Assembly (NCBI GenBank): GCA_016182905.1
Contig: JACPFR010000061.1
Coordinates: forward strand, 1 to 38,940
Length of the DNA: 38,940 nucleotides
Reading direction: 5' to 3'
DNA from: Elusimicrobiota bacterium
GTDB taxonomy: Bacteria > Elusimicrobiota > Elusimicrobia > UBA1565 > UBA9628
Shown piece after piece: positions 23,339 through 30,547 of the stretch. The position numbers were made by a program, and so were the translations under genes. Numbering within the stretch: the stretch's first letter is position 1; each line of letters opens with the position of its first letter. The notes under the pieces are model-generated. The model did not search any database and was not told the DNA's origin. It worked only from the letters and a program-made list of their open reading frames with translations.

Positions 23339-24691
23339 TTAAAGCGCCTTGGCGAGCTCCTCGAGCCGCATCGCGCGGGACGCCTTGAACAGCACGGCGT
23401 CTCGGATCGTCAGCATGGATTTTAGCCCCTTGATATAGGACTTCGCGTCGAGCGTGTGCTCGACCGCGAAGCGCGGCTTGGCGGCGGACAGCGCGTCGGC
23501 CGCCGGCTTCATCTCGGGGCCGGCCAGATAGACGGCCTTCAGGTCGAGGGTGGCCAGCCACTCCCCCAGCTCGCGGTGGAAGCGGGGAGAATCGGGCCCC
23601 AGCTCCTTCATGTCCCCGAGGACGAGCGTCTTCGTCCGGGCCGGGAACTCCTCGCAGAAGGCGGCGATGGAGGCGCGCATGGACGCGGGGTTGGCGTTGT
23701 ACGCGTCGAGGACGAGCGAGGCCCCGCTCGGGTGCGCCAGCGGCTCCTGGCGCAGCATGCCCGGCGCGTGCGCCTCGAGGCCGGCGCGGATCGCGTCCGG
23801 CGCCAGGCCCATCGCCCAGGCCGCGGCGGCGGCGCCCGCGGCGTTGTAGCGATTGAACTCTCCGAAGGCCCGCAGCTTGACCGTCAGGCGGTGCCGGTCG
23901 ATGATCAGGCCGTCCTTGCCCTCGATGCGCACCTTGCAGCTCGACCCCGTCCCGTAGGTGACCGCGCGCGCGCCCAGCCGGGTCTCCAGCGCCGCCAGCC
24001 ACGGGTCGTCGGCGTTGATCACGGCCGCGCCGTCCTCGGGGAGGACCGCGATGACCTCCGAGTTCGTCTGAAACGTGGTCTCGATCGTGCCGAAGCTCTC
24101 CAGGTGGTCGGGGCCGATGTTCGTGAGCAGGGCGACGGTCGGCTGGATCACGAGCGCCAGCTCCGCGATCTCCCCCTTGCGGCAGGCGGCGAGCTCGAAG
24201 ATGCCGTAGCGGTGCTCGGGCAGGAGCTCGAGCACGGACAGCGGCACGCCGATCTCGTTGTTCCAGTTGCCGGGGGTCGCGCACACGGGGCCGACCTGGG
24301 CGCAGATGGACTTGAGCATCTCCTTCGTCGTCGTCTTCCCGTTCGAGCCGACGATGCCGGCGACGGGGATGTCGAAGCGCTTGCGGTGGAAGTGGGCGAG
24401 GGCCTGCAGGGCCTTCAGCGTGTCGGGGACCTCGACGACGTGGCCGGGTCGCGGCGCGTCCGCGGCGAGCTTCCCCTCCGCGACGACCCAGCCCGTCGCG
24501 CGGGCGGCGAAGTCGGGGGTCAGCAGCGAGTGGGCGTCGATCTTCTCCCCGACCAGGGCCCAGAACGCCTGCCCCGGCTTCAGGCTCCGGGTGTCGGTCG
24601 TCAACGAGTCGACGGGCGCCGCGGCGTCGCCGCGGGTCAATCTCCCCCCGGCCGCCCGCGCGAACTCGCCCCACGTCAGATCAAGCCTCAT
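23339..24691 (-). CDS. murF: MurF UDP-MurNAc-tripeptide:D-Ala-D-Ala ligase
   Basis: 450 residues. N-terminal substrate domain ('VDSLTTDTRSLKPGQAFWAL'), P-loop 'AGIVGSNGKTTTKEML', 'TPGNWNNEIGVPLSVL', 'TNIGPDHLESFG', 'NADDPWL', and C-terminal 'VLDAYNANPASMRASI' and 'VLGDMKELGPDS', all MurF hallmarks. It completes the pentapeptide precursor. Start overlaps the murE stop (ATGA). Confidence 0.97.
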   Translation of the reverse strand: MRLDLTWGEFARAAGGRLTRGDAAAPVDSLTTDTRSLKPGQAFWALVGEKIDAHSLLTPDFAARATGWVVAEGKLAADAPRPGHVVEVPDTLKALQALAHFHRKRFDIPVAGIVGSNGKTTTKEMLKSICAQVGPVCATPGNWNNEIGVPLSVLELLPEHRYGIFELAACRKGEIAELALVIQPTVALLTNIGPDHLESFGTIETTFQTNSEVIAVLPEDGAAVINADDPWLAALETRLGARAVTYGTGSSCKVRIEGKDGLIIDRHRLTVKLRAFGEFNRYNAAGAAAAAWAMGLAPDAIRAGLEAHAPGMLRQEPLAHPSGASLVLDAYNANPASMRASIAAFCEEFPARTKTLVLGDMKELGPDSPRFHRELGEWLATLDLKAVYLAGPEMKPAADALSAAKPRFAVEHTLDAKSYIKGLKSMLTIRDAVLFKASRAMRLEELAKAL

Positions 24692-26184
24692 CTCAGTGCC
24701 TTCAAAGCCTCGCGCGCGGCCGCGCGATCGTCGAACGGGATCGTGCGGTCTCGCAAAATCTGCTGGTCCTCGTGGCCCTTGCCGGCGATCAGCACCACGT
24801 CGCCGGGCCGGGCCGCGGCGATCGCCGCGGCGATCGCTTCGGACCTGTCGGGTATCATCTTATAATTTTGGAGATGAGCCGCGCTCACTCCGGATTCGAT
24901 GTCGTGAAGGATCGCCGCCGGGTCTTCGGAACGAGGATTGTCGCTGGTGAAGTAAGCGAAATCCCCGCCGCGGCACGCGGCGACGCCCATGGGGCCGCGC
25001 TTGGTCTTGTCGCGATCGCCTCCGCATCCCACGACCGTGATGATGCGGCGATGCGGCAAGGAACGGAGAAGGGCGAGGATCGACTCCAAGGCGCTGTCAG
25101 TGTGGGCATAATCGACGAATACGTGGAAGTCCTGTCCTTCCGATATCGATTCCAGCCTCCCTGGTACGGCGCGAAGCGCCGCAATGCCGTTAAAAACGTT
25201 CTCAGGCGATACGTTCAATCCGAGCATGGCGGCGGCGGCCGCCATGGCGTTCTCGACGTTGTGTCTCCCCGGGAGACGCAGGTGGGCGTCATACCGTTTG
25301 CCCCGGAAGGTTACTCCAAATGCCGTTCCGTTCAAATCCGCTTTGCCTATATTCCCTTTGAGGTCCGTCGCGGCCTCCGTCAGCCCGAAGCGTATGACCT
25401 CGCAGTCCACCGCCTTCTTGACCAATAAATGCGCCCGGGGATCGTCGAAATTGAGCGCCGCCACCTTCGGGGATTTCTTGTTGTCGGCCCGCGCCAACAG
25501 ATCGAAAAGTCTCGCCTTCGCGTCGAAGTAAGCGTCCACGGTCTTGTGAAAATCCAAATGGTCCCGCGTCAGATTCAAAAATATACATGCATCGAAATCG
25601 ACGCTCTCGACCCGTTTGAGCGCCAGCGCGTGCGACGAGACCTCCATCAGCCCGTGCGTCGCCCCGCCGTCCCGGAATCTGGCCAGCAATTTCGTCAGCG
25701 TCAGCGAGATCGGCGTCGTGTTGATCGACTTCTCCAGCCGCTCCCCGTCCAGCCGGTTCTCGATCGTCCCCGCGACGGCGGGCCGTCCTCCGGCCGCCTT
25801 GACGATGGACTCGAGAAGGTAGGTGGTCGTGGTCTTCCCGTTGGTTCCGGTGACCCCGACCATCGTCATCGCCCCCGACGGATGCCCGTAGAACGAATCG
25901 GAGAGGACCGCCATGGCCAGGGCGATGTCCTCCACCTGGACCCAGGTGCCTTTGATGACGGCGGGCGGAGGCGGAGGCTCGAGCTCGCTGACGACGGCGA
26001 CGGCTCCGTTTTCCAGGGCTTGGCGCGCGTGCCGGTTCCCGTCGGTCTTGGCGCCGGGCATGGCGAAGAACAGGTCTCCCGGCGCGACCTCGCGGGAATC
26101 GTGGCGCAGGCCGGAGATCGGCAGGTCCACGGACCCGGCGACGCGCCGCGTCGCCGCGGCGCGGAGCAGCTCGGCGAGCGTCAC
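24688..26184 (-). CDS. murE: MurE UDP-MurNAc-dipeptide:meso-DAP ligase
   Basis: 498 residues from GTG 26184, one base after the ftsI stop. N-terminal 'ISGLRHDSREVAPGDLFFAM', P-loop 'VGVTGTNGKTTTTYLLE', 'NTTP', 'MEVSSHALALKRV', 'NLTRDHLDFHKT', and C-terminal 'DYAHTDSALE' and 'VVGCGGDRDKTKRGPMG'. The specificity motif reads DNPR ('TSDNPRSEDP'), which indicates meso-diaminopimelate rather than lysine. The middle and 3' half (about 24840-25640) have clearly lower third-position GC than the start of the gene. Confidence 0.97.
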   Translation of the reverse strand: MTLAELLRAAATRRVAGSVDLPISGLRHDSREVAPGDLFFAMPGAKTDGNRHARQALENGAVAVVSELEPPPPPAVIKGTWVQVEDIALAMAVLSDSFYGHPSGAMTMVGVTGTNGKTTTTYLLESIVKAAGGRPAVAGTIENRLDGERLEKSINTTPISLTLTKLLARFRDGGATHGLMEVSSHALALKRVESVDFDACIFLNLTRDHLDFHKTVDAYFDAKARLFDLLARADNKKSPKVAALNFDDPRAHLLVKKAVDCEVIRFGLTEAATDLKGNIGKADLNGTAFGVTFRGKRYDAHLRLPGRHNVENAMAAAAAMLGLNVSPENVFNGIAALRAVPGRLESISEGQDFHVFVDYAHTDSALESILALLRSLPHRRIITVVGCGGDRDKTKRGPMGVAACRGGDFAYFTSDNPRSEDPAAILHDIESGVSAAHLQNYKMIPDRSEAIAAAIAAARPGDVVLIAGKGHEDQQILRDRTIPFDDRAAAREALKALR

Positions 26185-26185
26185 G

Positions 26186-27829
26186 TCAGCGCCTCGCCGT
26201 TCCGAGCGCGGGGTCGGCGGGATGGTCGGGCGGGAGGCCCTCGAGGGTCAGCAGGCGGCTTCCCAGGCGGGCGAAGATGGGCGCGGCGACCAGTCCGCCG
26301 TAGTAGGCGCCTTTCGGCTCGTGCAGGACGACGAGGATGGTCCAGCGGGGCGCGGAGGCCGGCAGGTAGCCCGCGAAGGAGGCCGTGTACGCGGAGGAGG
26401 AGTACTTCCGCGTGAGCGGGTCGATCTTGCGCGCGGTGCCGGTCTTGCCCGCGGCGCGGTAGCCGGGTATCCTCGCGCTGGCCGCCGTGCCGCGCTCGAC
26501 GACGCCCTCGAGCATCGCCGAGACCTCGCGCACCGCGCGCTCGGAGGCGACGCGGCGGACCTTGACCGGGGGCTTGCCGTCGGCGATCAGCTTGGGCTCC
26601 CACAGCGTGCCGCCGTTGGCGATCGCGGAGTACGCGCCCAGCATCTGCAGCGGGCTCACCGCCAGGCCGTAGCCGTAGGAGGAGACGGCCAGGCCGACCT
26701 TGGTCAGGTCGGAGAGCGGCTTGAGCTCGCCGGCGCTCTCTCCGGGCAGCGGCGCGCCCGTCTTGGCGCCGAAGCCGAACGCGCGCGCCAGCCGGTAGAA
26801 GCGCGCGGCGCCCACCCGCTCGACCACCTTCGCGGTGCCGATGTTCGACGAGCGCTCCATCACCTGCGCCAAGGTCATGTTCCCCTCCGGCTCATGGTCC
26901 GTGATGGTTACTCCGGGGGTGAGCTGGAACTTACCGCCTTCGCCGTTGAAGAGCTCGTCCGGGCGCACGACCCGGTCGTCGACGGCGGCCAGCGCCGTGA
27001 CGATCTTGAAGGTCGAGCCGGGCTCGAAGGCGTCCTGGACCAGCGGGTTGCGCAGCGGGTCCGGCGGCCACGCGGCCATCGCCAGGATCTCGCCGTTGCG
27101 CGGGTCCTGGATCGCGACGACGCCTTCCTTGAACTGGCCCTTCTCGCCGCCCTCGCGCAGCGCCTCCTCCGCGAGGAACTGGGCGGTCCGGTCGAGCGTC
27201 AGCTTCAGGGGATCGGGCTCGTCGCCGGCGTCGGAGACGCTCTTGTAGATGGAGCGTCCCTGCCCGTCGCGGATGACCTCCATGCGGCGCGCGCGCCCGG
27301 TCAGGCGCTTGTCCTGCGACAGCTCGAGCCCGGCGAGGCCCTTGCCCTCGGCTCCGACCAGGCCGAGGACGCCGCGCGCGAGGTCGCCGTTCGGGTACAC
27401 GCGCTCCTGCGCGGGCACGAGGCCCAGGCCCTCGACGCGCGCCTCGGAGAGCTTCTGGAACTCCTCGAGGGACAGCTTCGTTTTCAGCCAGGCGAAGCGG
27501 TTGGCGGCGCGGGTCTTCCTCGCGATCTCGGGGGCGGGCAGCTTGAGCAGCGGCGCGAGCCTCGCGCCGAAGGCGTTCGGATCCTTGACCATCGCCTTGT
27601 CCACGAAGCACGACCAGGAAGGGATGGACCGCGCGAGCACGCGGCCGCGGCGGTCGATCAGGTCGGCGCGCGGGGCCGCTTCCTTGGCGGTGCGCGCGAA
27701 CTCGCCCGAGGCCCGGGTGGAGAGGTTGTCGTGCCGGAGGACCTGGAGGTAGGCGAGGCGGACGCCGAGCGGCAGGAGCGGCGACAGCGCCAGGGTGGCG
27801 GCGACGGTCAGCCGGAATCCGAGGTCCAT
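26186..27829 (-). CDS. ftsI: FtsI/PBP3-type class B penicillin-binding protein
   Basis: 547 residues. One N-terminal membrane anchor (about 7-29), a dimerisation/pedestal region starting 'RADLIDRRGRVLARS', and the transpeptidase domain (about 235-530). Catalytic Ser272 and Lys275 (EPGSTFK), S327-S-N329 and K462-T-G-T are intact. It cross-links septal peptidoglycan together with FtsW. No PASTA repeats follow. It lies 10 bases after ftsL. Confidence 0.96.
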   Translation of the reverse strand: MDLGFRLTVAATLALSPLLPLGVRLAYLQVLRHDNLSTRASGEFARTAKEAAPRADLIDRRGRVLARSIPSWSCFVDKAMVKDPNAFGARLAPLLKLPAPEIARKTRAANRFAWLKTKLSLEEFQKLSEARVEGLGLVPAQERVYPNGDLARGVLGLVGAEGKGLAGLELSQDKRLTGRARRMEVIRDGQGRSIYKSVSDAGDEPDPLKLTLDRTAQFLAEEALREGGEKGQFKEGVVAIQDPRNGEILAMAAWPPDPLRNPLVQDAFEPGSTFKIVTALAAVDDRVVRPDELFNGEGGKFQLTPGVTITDHEPEGNMTLAQVMERSSNIGTAKVVERVGAARFYRLARAFGFGAKTGAPLPGESAGELKPLSDLTKVGLAVSSYGYGLAVSPLQMLGAYSAIANGGTLWEPKLIADGKPPVKVRRVASERAVREVSAMLEGVVERGTAASARIPGYRAAGKTGTARKIDPLTRKYSSSAYTASFAGYLPASAPRWTILVVLHEPKGAYYGGLVAAPIFARLGSRLLTLEGLPPDHPADPALGTARR

Positions 27830-27839
27830 GGCGTCGGCC

Positions 27840-28193
27840 TCAGCTGCGCGAAGGTCCGACGAGGGGCAGCCGCGCCCAGAGGCGGGGCAGCAGGCCGCCG
27901 GTCTCGAGCGAATGCCCCGACAGCGAGCGGAGGGTGCCGGGAGCGGCCGGGACCATCCCGAGCTTGGTGTTCGCGCGCGCGGCGAGGGCCGCGGGAGCCA
28001 TGGTCTCGTCGAGCTTGAGGCGCAGGTCCGCGACGCGGCTGCGCAGGGCGCGGGCCTCGCGCCGGGTGGACTCGACCCGGTAGCCGATCCGGGTGGCCTG
28101 GACGTGCTGCCAGCAGAGGAACATGAGGAGCGCGCCCAGGCCCGCGAACTTCACGACTCGTCGAGGATCGAATCCCATCAGCGCGTCCATCAT
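27840..28193 (-). CDS. ftsL: FtsL-like division protein
   Basis: 117 residues: short cytoplasmic N-terminus, one membrane helix (about 16-33), then a heptad-like coiled coil ('ESTRREARALRSRVADLRLKLDE', about 41-63) and a 'TKLGMVPAAPG' segment typical of FtsL near the end of the coil. FtsL proteins are poorly conserved, so the call rests on topology and on position just before ftsI. AAGGA precedes the start. The hairpin array lies directly upstream in the same transcript. Confidence 0.8.
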   Translation of the reverse strand: MMDALMGFDPRRVVKFAGLGALLMFLCWQHVQATRIGYRVESTRREARALRSRVADLRLKLDETMAPAALAARANTKLGMVPAAPGTLRSLSGHSLETGGLLPRLWARLPLVGPSRS

Positions 28194-28218
28194 ACCATGT
28201 TCCTTTTAGAGTGAGGAG

Positions 28219-28460
28219 CGGGCGCCCCCGCCGAGAGGGGCGCCCGCCCTATAGTTGGCGGCTCCCCCCCGCCGAGAAGGGAGGCCGCCTAAGTCGGGCG
28301 GCTCTCCCCGCCGAGAGAGAGGCCGCCTTTATCAACGGATTGGTGGTGGGGCATCTATATCCACCAATCCAAAAACTCCGAGATCGTTGGGACGGCCCTT
28401 CCCCGCCGAGAGAGAGGGCCGTCCCGTTATCGATGGCGAGCGCCCCGCCGAGAGGGCGCC
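28219..28460 (-). repeat. array of six hairpins, five with an invariant CCCCGCCGAGA core
   Basis: Six hairpins fill the gap between the 63-codon gene and ftsL: 28219-28248 (11-bp perfect stem), 28258-28290, 28298-28328, 28338-28371 (10-bp stem, unrelated loop), 28390-28426 (11-bp perfect stem) and 28441-28460 (6-bp stem). In five of them CCCCGCCGAGA is unchanged (TCTCGGCGGGG in the mRNA strand), with CGCCGAGA starting at 28230, 28271, 28310, 28405 and 28447. Spacing is 41, 39, 95 and 42 bases; the fourth hairpin sits where a unit is missing. Stem sequences differ but remain paired. No T run follows any hairpin, so they are not classical terminators. Strand is given as that of the surrounding operon. 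Confidence 0.85.
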
Positions 28461-28473
28461 CCCCAAATCCAGT

Positions 28474-28665
28474 TCAGGGCCGGTTGGACCCCCTCGTCTT
28501 GAGGAAGACCCGCCGCCACACGTAGCCGGGGGAGCTGATCTTGCCCACCGGAGAGACCGCGACGGTCTGCCGGCGGTCGAGAAGGAAGGACACCGTGGTG
28601 TCCAGCTTCGTCAGGGCCGCCATCGCGGCCGTCGATCCGCTCAGGAACGAGGTGTTCTTCATCAT
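28474..28665 (-). CDS. unknown 63-residue protein inside the dcw cluster
   Basis: 63 residues starting MMKNTSFLSGS. The ATG lies 12 bases after the rsmH stop and is preceded by AGGGGGGAA, a usable ribosome site. Third codon positions are strongly G/C, as in neighbouring genes. A mildly hydrophobic first half ('STAAMAALTKLDTTVSFLL') is followed by a basic half ending 'GYVWRRVFLKTRGSNRP'. No membrane helix is convincing and no family is recognised. It occupies a place where no standard dcw gene is expected, and the hairpin array begins 14 bases after its stop. Confidence 0.6.
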   Translation of the reverse strand: MMKNTSFLSGSTAAMAALTKLDTTVSFLLDRRQTVAVSPVGKISSPGYVWRRVFLKTRGSNRP

Positions 28666-28677
28666 TCGTGTTCCCCC

Positions 28678-29586
28678 CTATCGCTTCTTTTCGATGACCC
28701 GCAGTTTCGCGCTGCGGCTGCGGGGATTACGCGCGACCTCTTCCTCGCTCGGGGCGATCGCCGACTTGGCGTCGCCCTTCCCGAGATACGCGCACGACCC
28801 CTGCGCGACGAACGAAGCGAAAACGTTCTTGACGATGCGGTCCTCGAGCGAGTGGAAGGTGATCACGCACAGCCTTCCGCCGTTCTTGAGGTACGGCACC
28901 ACGGCCTCGAGGCCGCGCGTCAGCGACTCGAGCTCCTGGTTCACCGCGATGCGCAGGGCCTGGAACGTGCGCGTCGCCGGGTGATGCCCGGTGCGCGGCA
29001 CGACGGACTCCACGCAGTCGGCCAGCTCCAAAGTGGTCGAGAAGGGCTTTTTCGCGCGGCGCGAGACGATCGCGCGGGCGATCTTGTCCGCCTCCGGCTC
29101 CTCGCCGAACTCCGTGAGGAGCATCGCGATCTGCTCGGCCGGCCAGCGGTTGACGATCTGCTCGGCCGTGAGCGAGGCGTCGGGCCCCAGGCGCATGTCG
29201 AGGGGCCCCTCGCGCAGGAACGAGAAGCCGCGGGAGGGCTTGTCGAGCTGCAGCGAGGAGACGCCGAGGTCGAACAGCGCGCCCGTCAGAGGGAAGAACC
29301 CTTCCTTCTCCAGAACCGCGCCCAGGGAACGGAAGTTCGAGCGGACCGCGTGGAATCTTCCACTGTGGGCTCCGAGCCGGTGACCGGCTTCAGCGAGCGC
29401 CTCCGGATCCGCGTCGAGACCAAGTACCTTTCCCTGGGCTGAAAGCTTGTTGAGGAGGGCCTCGGAATGGCCGCCCAGACCGAGGGTGGCGTCGAGATAC
29501 AGTCCCCCCTTGTCCGTGACGAGGCGATCCAGCGTTTCCGCCAGAAGGACCGACTCGTGCGTGTACCGGCGCTCTTCCAAGATCAT
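28678..29586 (-). CDS. rsmH: RsmH 16S rRNA (cytosine-1402-N4) methyltransferase
   Basis: 302 residues (MraW). N-terminal 'HESVLLAETLDRL', SAM-binding 'YLDATLGLGGHSEALL', 'DLGVSSLQLD', 'GPLDMRL', 'RTFQALRIAVNQEL' and 'ITFHSLEDRIVKNVF' are all family signatures. It methylates C1402 of 16S rRNA. Start overlaps the mraZ stop by 4 bases. Confidence 0.98.
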   Translation of the reverse strand: MILEERRYTHESVLLAETLDRLVTDKGGLYLDATLGLGGHSEALLNKLSAQGKVLGLDADPEALAEAGHRLGAHSGRFHAVRSNFRSLGAVLEKEGFFPLTGALFDLGVSSLQLDKPSRGFSFLREGPLDMRLGPDASLTAEQIVNRWPAEQIAMLLTEFGEEPEADKIARAIVSRRAKKPFSTTLELADCVESVVPRTGHHPATRTFQALRIAVNQELESLTRGLEAVVPYLKNGGRLCVITFHSLEDRIVKNVFASFVAQGSCAYLGKGDAKSAIAPSEEEVARNPRSRSAKLRVIEKKR

Positions 29587-30032
29587 ATCTCCAGGCTCTT
29601 CCCGATCTTCCTGTACGCCGGGGCGACGGTCGACTTCTCGTACGCCGCCCAGCGCTTCGCGTCCCAGATCTCAGCGCGGTTGCCCGCTCCCTGCACCAGC
29701 ACGTCGAAGCGCAGCCCCGCGTGCTCCTTCAGGTACTGCGGGACGAGTATGCGTCCCTGCGCGTCCGTCTCGACCTCGACCGCCTCGGAGAAGAACTTGC
29801 GCTTGAACGCCCGCTCCTGCTCCTTGTCCGGCATCGAGAACATCTTCAGATCGTCCGCGAGCATCTTCTCCCACTGCGTCGGCAGGAACAGGTAGAGGCA
29901 GCCGTCCATCCCGCTCGTCAGGTAGAACGCTCTCCCCTTCTCCTGCGCCAAAGTCTCCCGGTACTTCGGAGGCACCGCGAGGCGGTTCTTCGGATCGAGC
30001 GAGTAGTCGTAACGGCCGATGAGCAGGGCCAT
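29583..30032 (-). CDS. mraZ: MraZ transcriptional regulator of the dcw cluster
   Basis: 149 residues with two AbrB-like halves, each carrying the D-x-x-x-R motif of the family: 'YSLDPKNRLAVPPKYRE' (near 10-26) and 'VETDAQGRILVPQYLKEHAGL' (near 88-108). MraZ forms rings that bind repeated TGGG-type boxes upstream of its own gene. Four such boxes lie just ahead of this ATG, so autoregulation is expected. It is the first gene of the dcw operon. Confidence 0.96.
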   Translation of the reverse strand: MALLIGRYDYSLDPKNRLAVPPKYRETLAQEKGRAFYLTSGMDGCLYLFLPTQWEKMLADDLKMFSMPDKEQERAFKRKFFSEAVEVETDAQGRILVPQYLKEHAGLRFDVLVQGAGNRAEIWDAKRWAAYEKSTVAPAYRKIGKSLEI

Positions 30033-30036
30033 TATT

Positions 30037-30082
30037 TCCCACCTTCTCCCACTCGCTTGTTATTCTTCACCACTTTTCCCCA
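30037..30082 (-). promoter_or_regulatory. MraZ operator: four TGGGN-type boxes
   Basis: Reading the - strand: TGGGG (30078-30082), TGGTG (30068-30072), TGGGA (30047-30051) and TGGGA (30037-30041). Boxes in each pair are 10 bases apart start to start and the pairs are 21 apart, so all four face the same side of the helix. This fits known MraZ boxes, usually TGGGN with 5-base spacers. The last box overlaps the ribosome-site region of mraZ. Confidence 0.8.
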
Positions 30083-30093
30083 CCGGGAACGTG

Positions 30094-30122
30094 AGTATAG
30101 AGGACTCATGTGTTCCTGTCAA
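30094..30122 (-). promoter_or_regulatory. sigma-70 promoter of the dcw operon
   Basis: TTGACA (30117-30122) and TATACT (30094-30099) with a 17-base spacer on the - strand, the closest match to consensus in the window. The predicted start lies just upstream of the first MraZ box, so bound MraZ would block early transcription. Confidence 0.88.
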
Positions 30123-30192
30123 GTGACGATTTTTTGACGCCGCGCTCCCCCGTCGAGGAACAGGAGTAAAATAGCCGCGGTTTTCATCCGAT

Positions 30193-30354
30193 CGAAAAAT
30201 TATTTTCGCGCGACCATGCTGCGCCCCTCGCTCATGTCGGCGCGGGCGAAAATACGATCTCCGCCGGGGACGGTCGGGATTGACCCGACCTCCGGCGGGT
30301 TTGCCGCGCTGCGGCAAACCCCACAGGCCGCCGGCAGAGATTATTTTCTCGCCC
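30193..30354. repeat. folded intergenic element with three-way-junction shape
   Basis: An outer stem pairs 30244-30254 (GGGCGAAAATA) with 30342-30354 (TATTTTC-T-CGCCC), continuing ATCTC/GAGAT and GCCGG/CCGGC. Inside are two hairpins: 30272-30290 (7-bp stem, GGTCGGG/CCCGACC) and 30297-30321 (11-bp stem, loop GCT). A related small AT-rich hairpin (CGAAAA-ATTA-TTTTCG) lies at 30193-30208. Together they look like a structured RNA or a palindromic mobile remnant; no known family is recognised and no reading frame is credible here. Confidence 0.6.
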
Positions 30355-30410
30355 TTACCGCATGGGAGCGAGCGGTTGGAGAGAGAGCGCGAGCCTGATA
30401 GGTCGGCGAA

Positions 30411-30537
30411 GGCCCGGCGGCGGCTTCATGTCCTGAGGGGTGTGGGGTCGCCGCGCCGTTTGCGCTCGAAGCGCGGTCGACCCCAAGCGAGGCTCAATGC
30501 CGAGCGGCCCCGAAGGACATGAAGCCGCCGCCGGGCC
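30411..30537. repeat. 127-base element bounded by a perfect 23-bp inverted repeat
   Basis: The arms 30411-30433 and 30515-30537 are exact reverse complements (GGCCCGGCGG... and ...CCGCCGGGCC). Within, 30444-30456 pairs with 30471-30484 (13 pairs, one bulged T). The whole forms a rod with an internal asymmetric bulge. It starts 10 bases past the stop of the gluzincin gene. No direct target repeats are seen at its ends. It may be a 3' transcript-end structure, a small RNA, or a miniature inverted-repeat element. Confidence 0.65.
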
Positions 30538-30547
30538 GTCCCGAGCC

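Larger units (their letters stand above)
30123..30547. other. 425-base gene-free gap between the gluzincin gene and the mraZ promoter
   Basis: Apart from the two folded elements annotated separately, this gap holds nothing recognisable. The frames open across it have no ribosome sites and read through the palindromes, so none is annotated as a gene. The stretch at 30181-30210 is locally AT-rich compared with the rest of the window. Confidence 0.6.

Noticed and set aside
28219-28460. CRISPR array
   Set aside because: Units are hairpins with different stems and only an 11-base shared core; there are no identical direct repeats of 24 bases or more, no unique spacers of equal size, and no cas genes.
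28219-28460. Integron attC sites or REP elements of RAYT transposases
   Set aside because: No GTTRRRY/RYYYAAC boxes and no integrase; no GTAG mark of REP sequences next to the hairpins and no RAYT gene in the window.
30411-30537. 6S RNA call
   Set aside because: The rod with a bulge is suggestive, but it is shorter than usual 6S RNA and I could not match a clear central bubble or promoter; kept only as a hypothesis.
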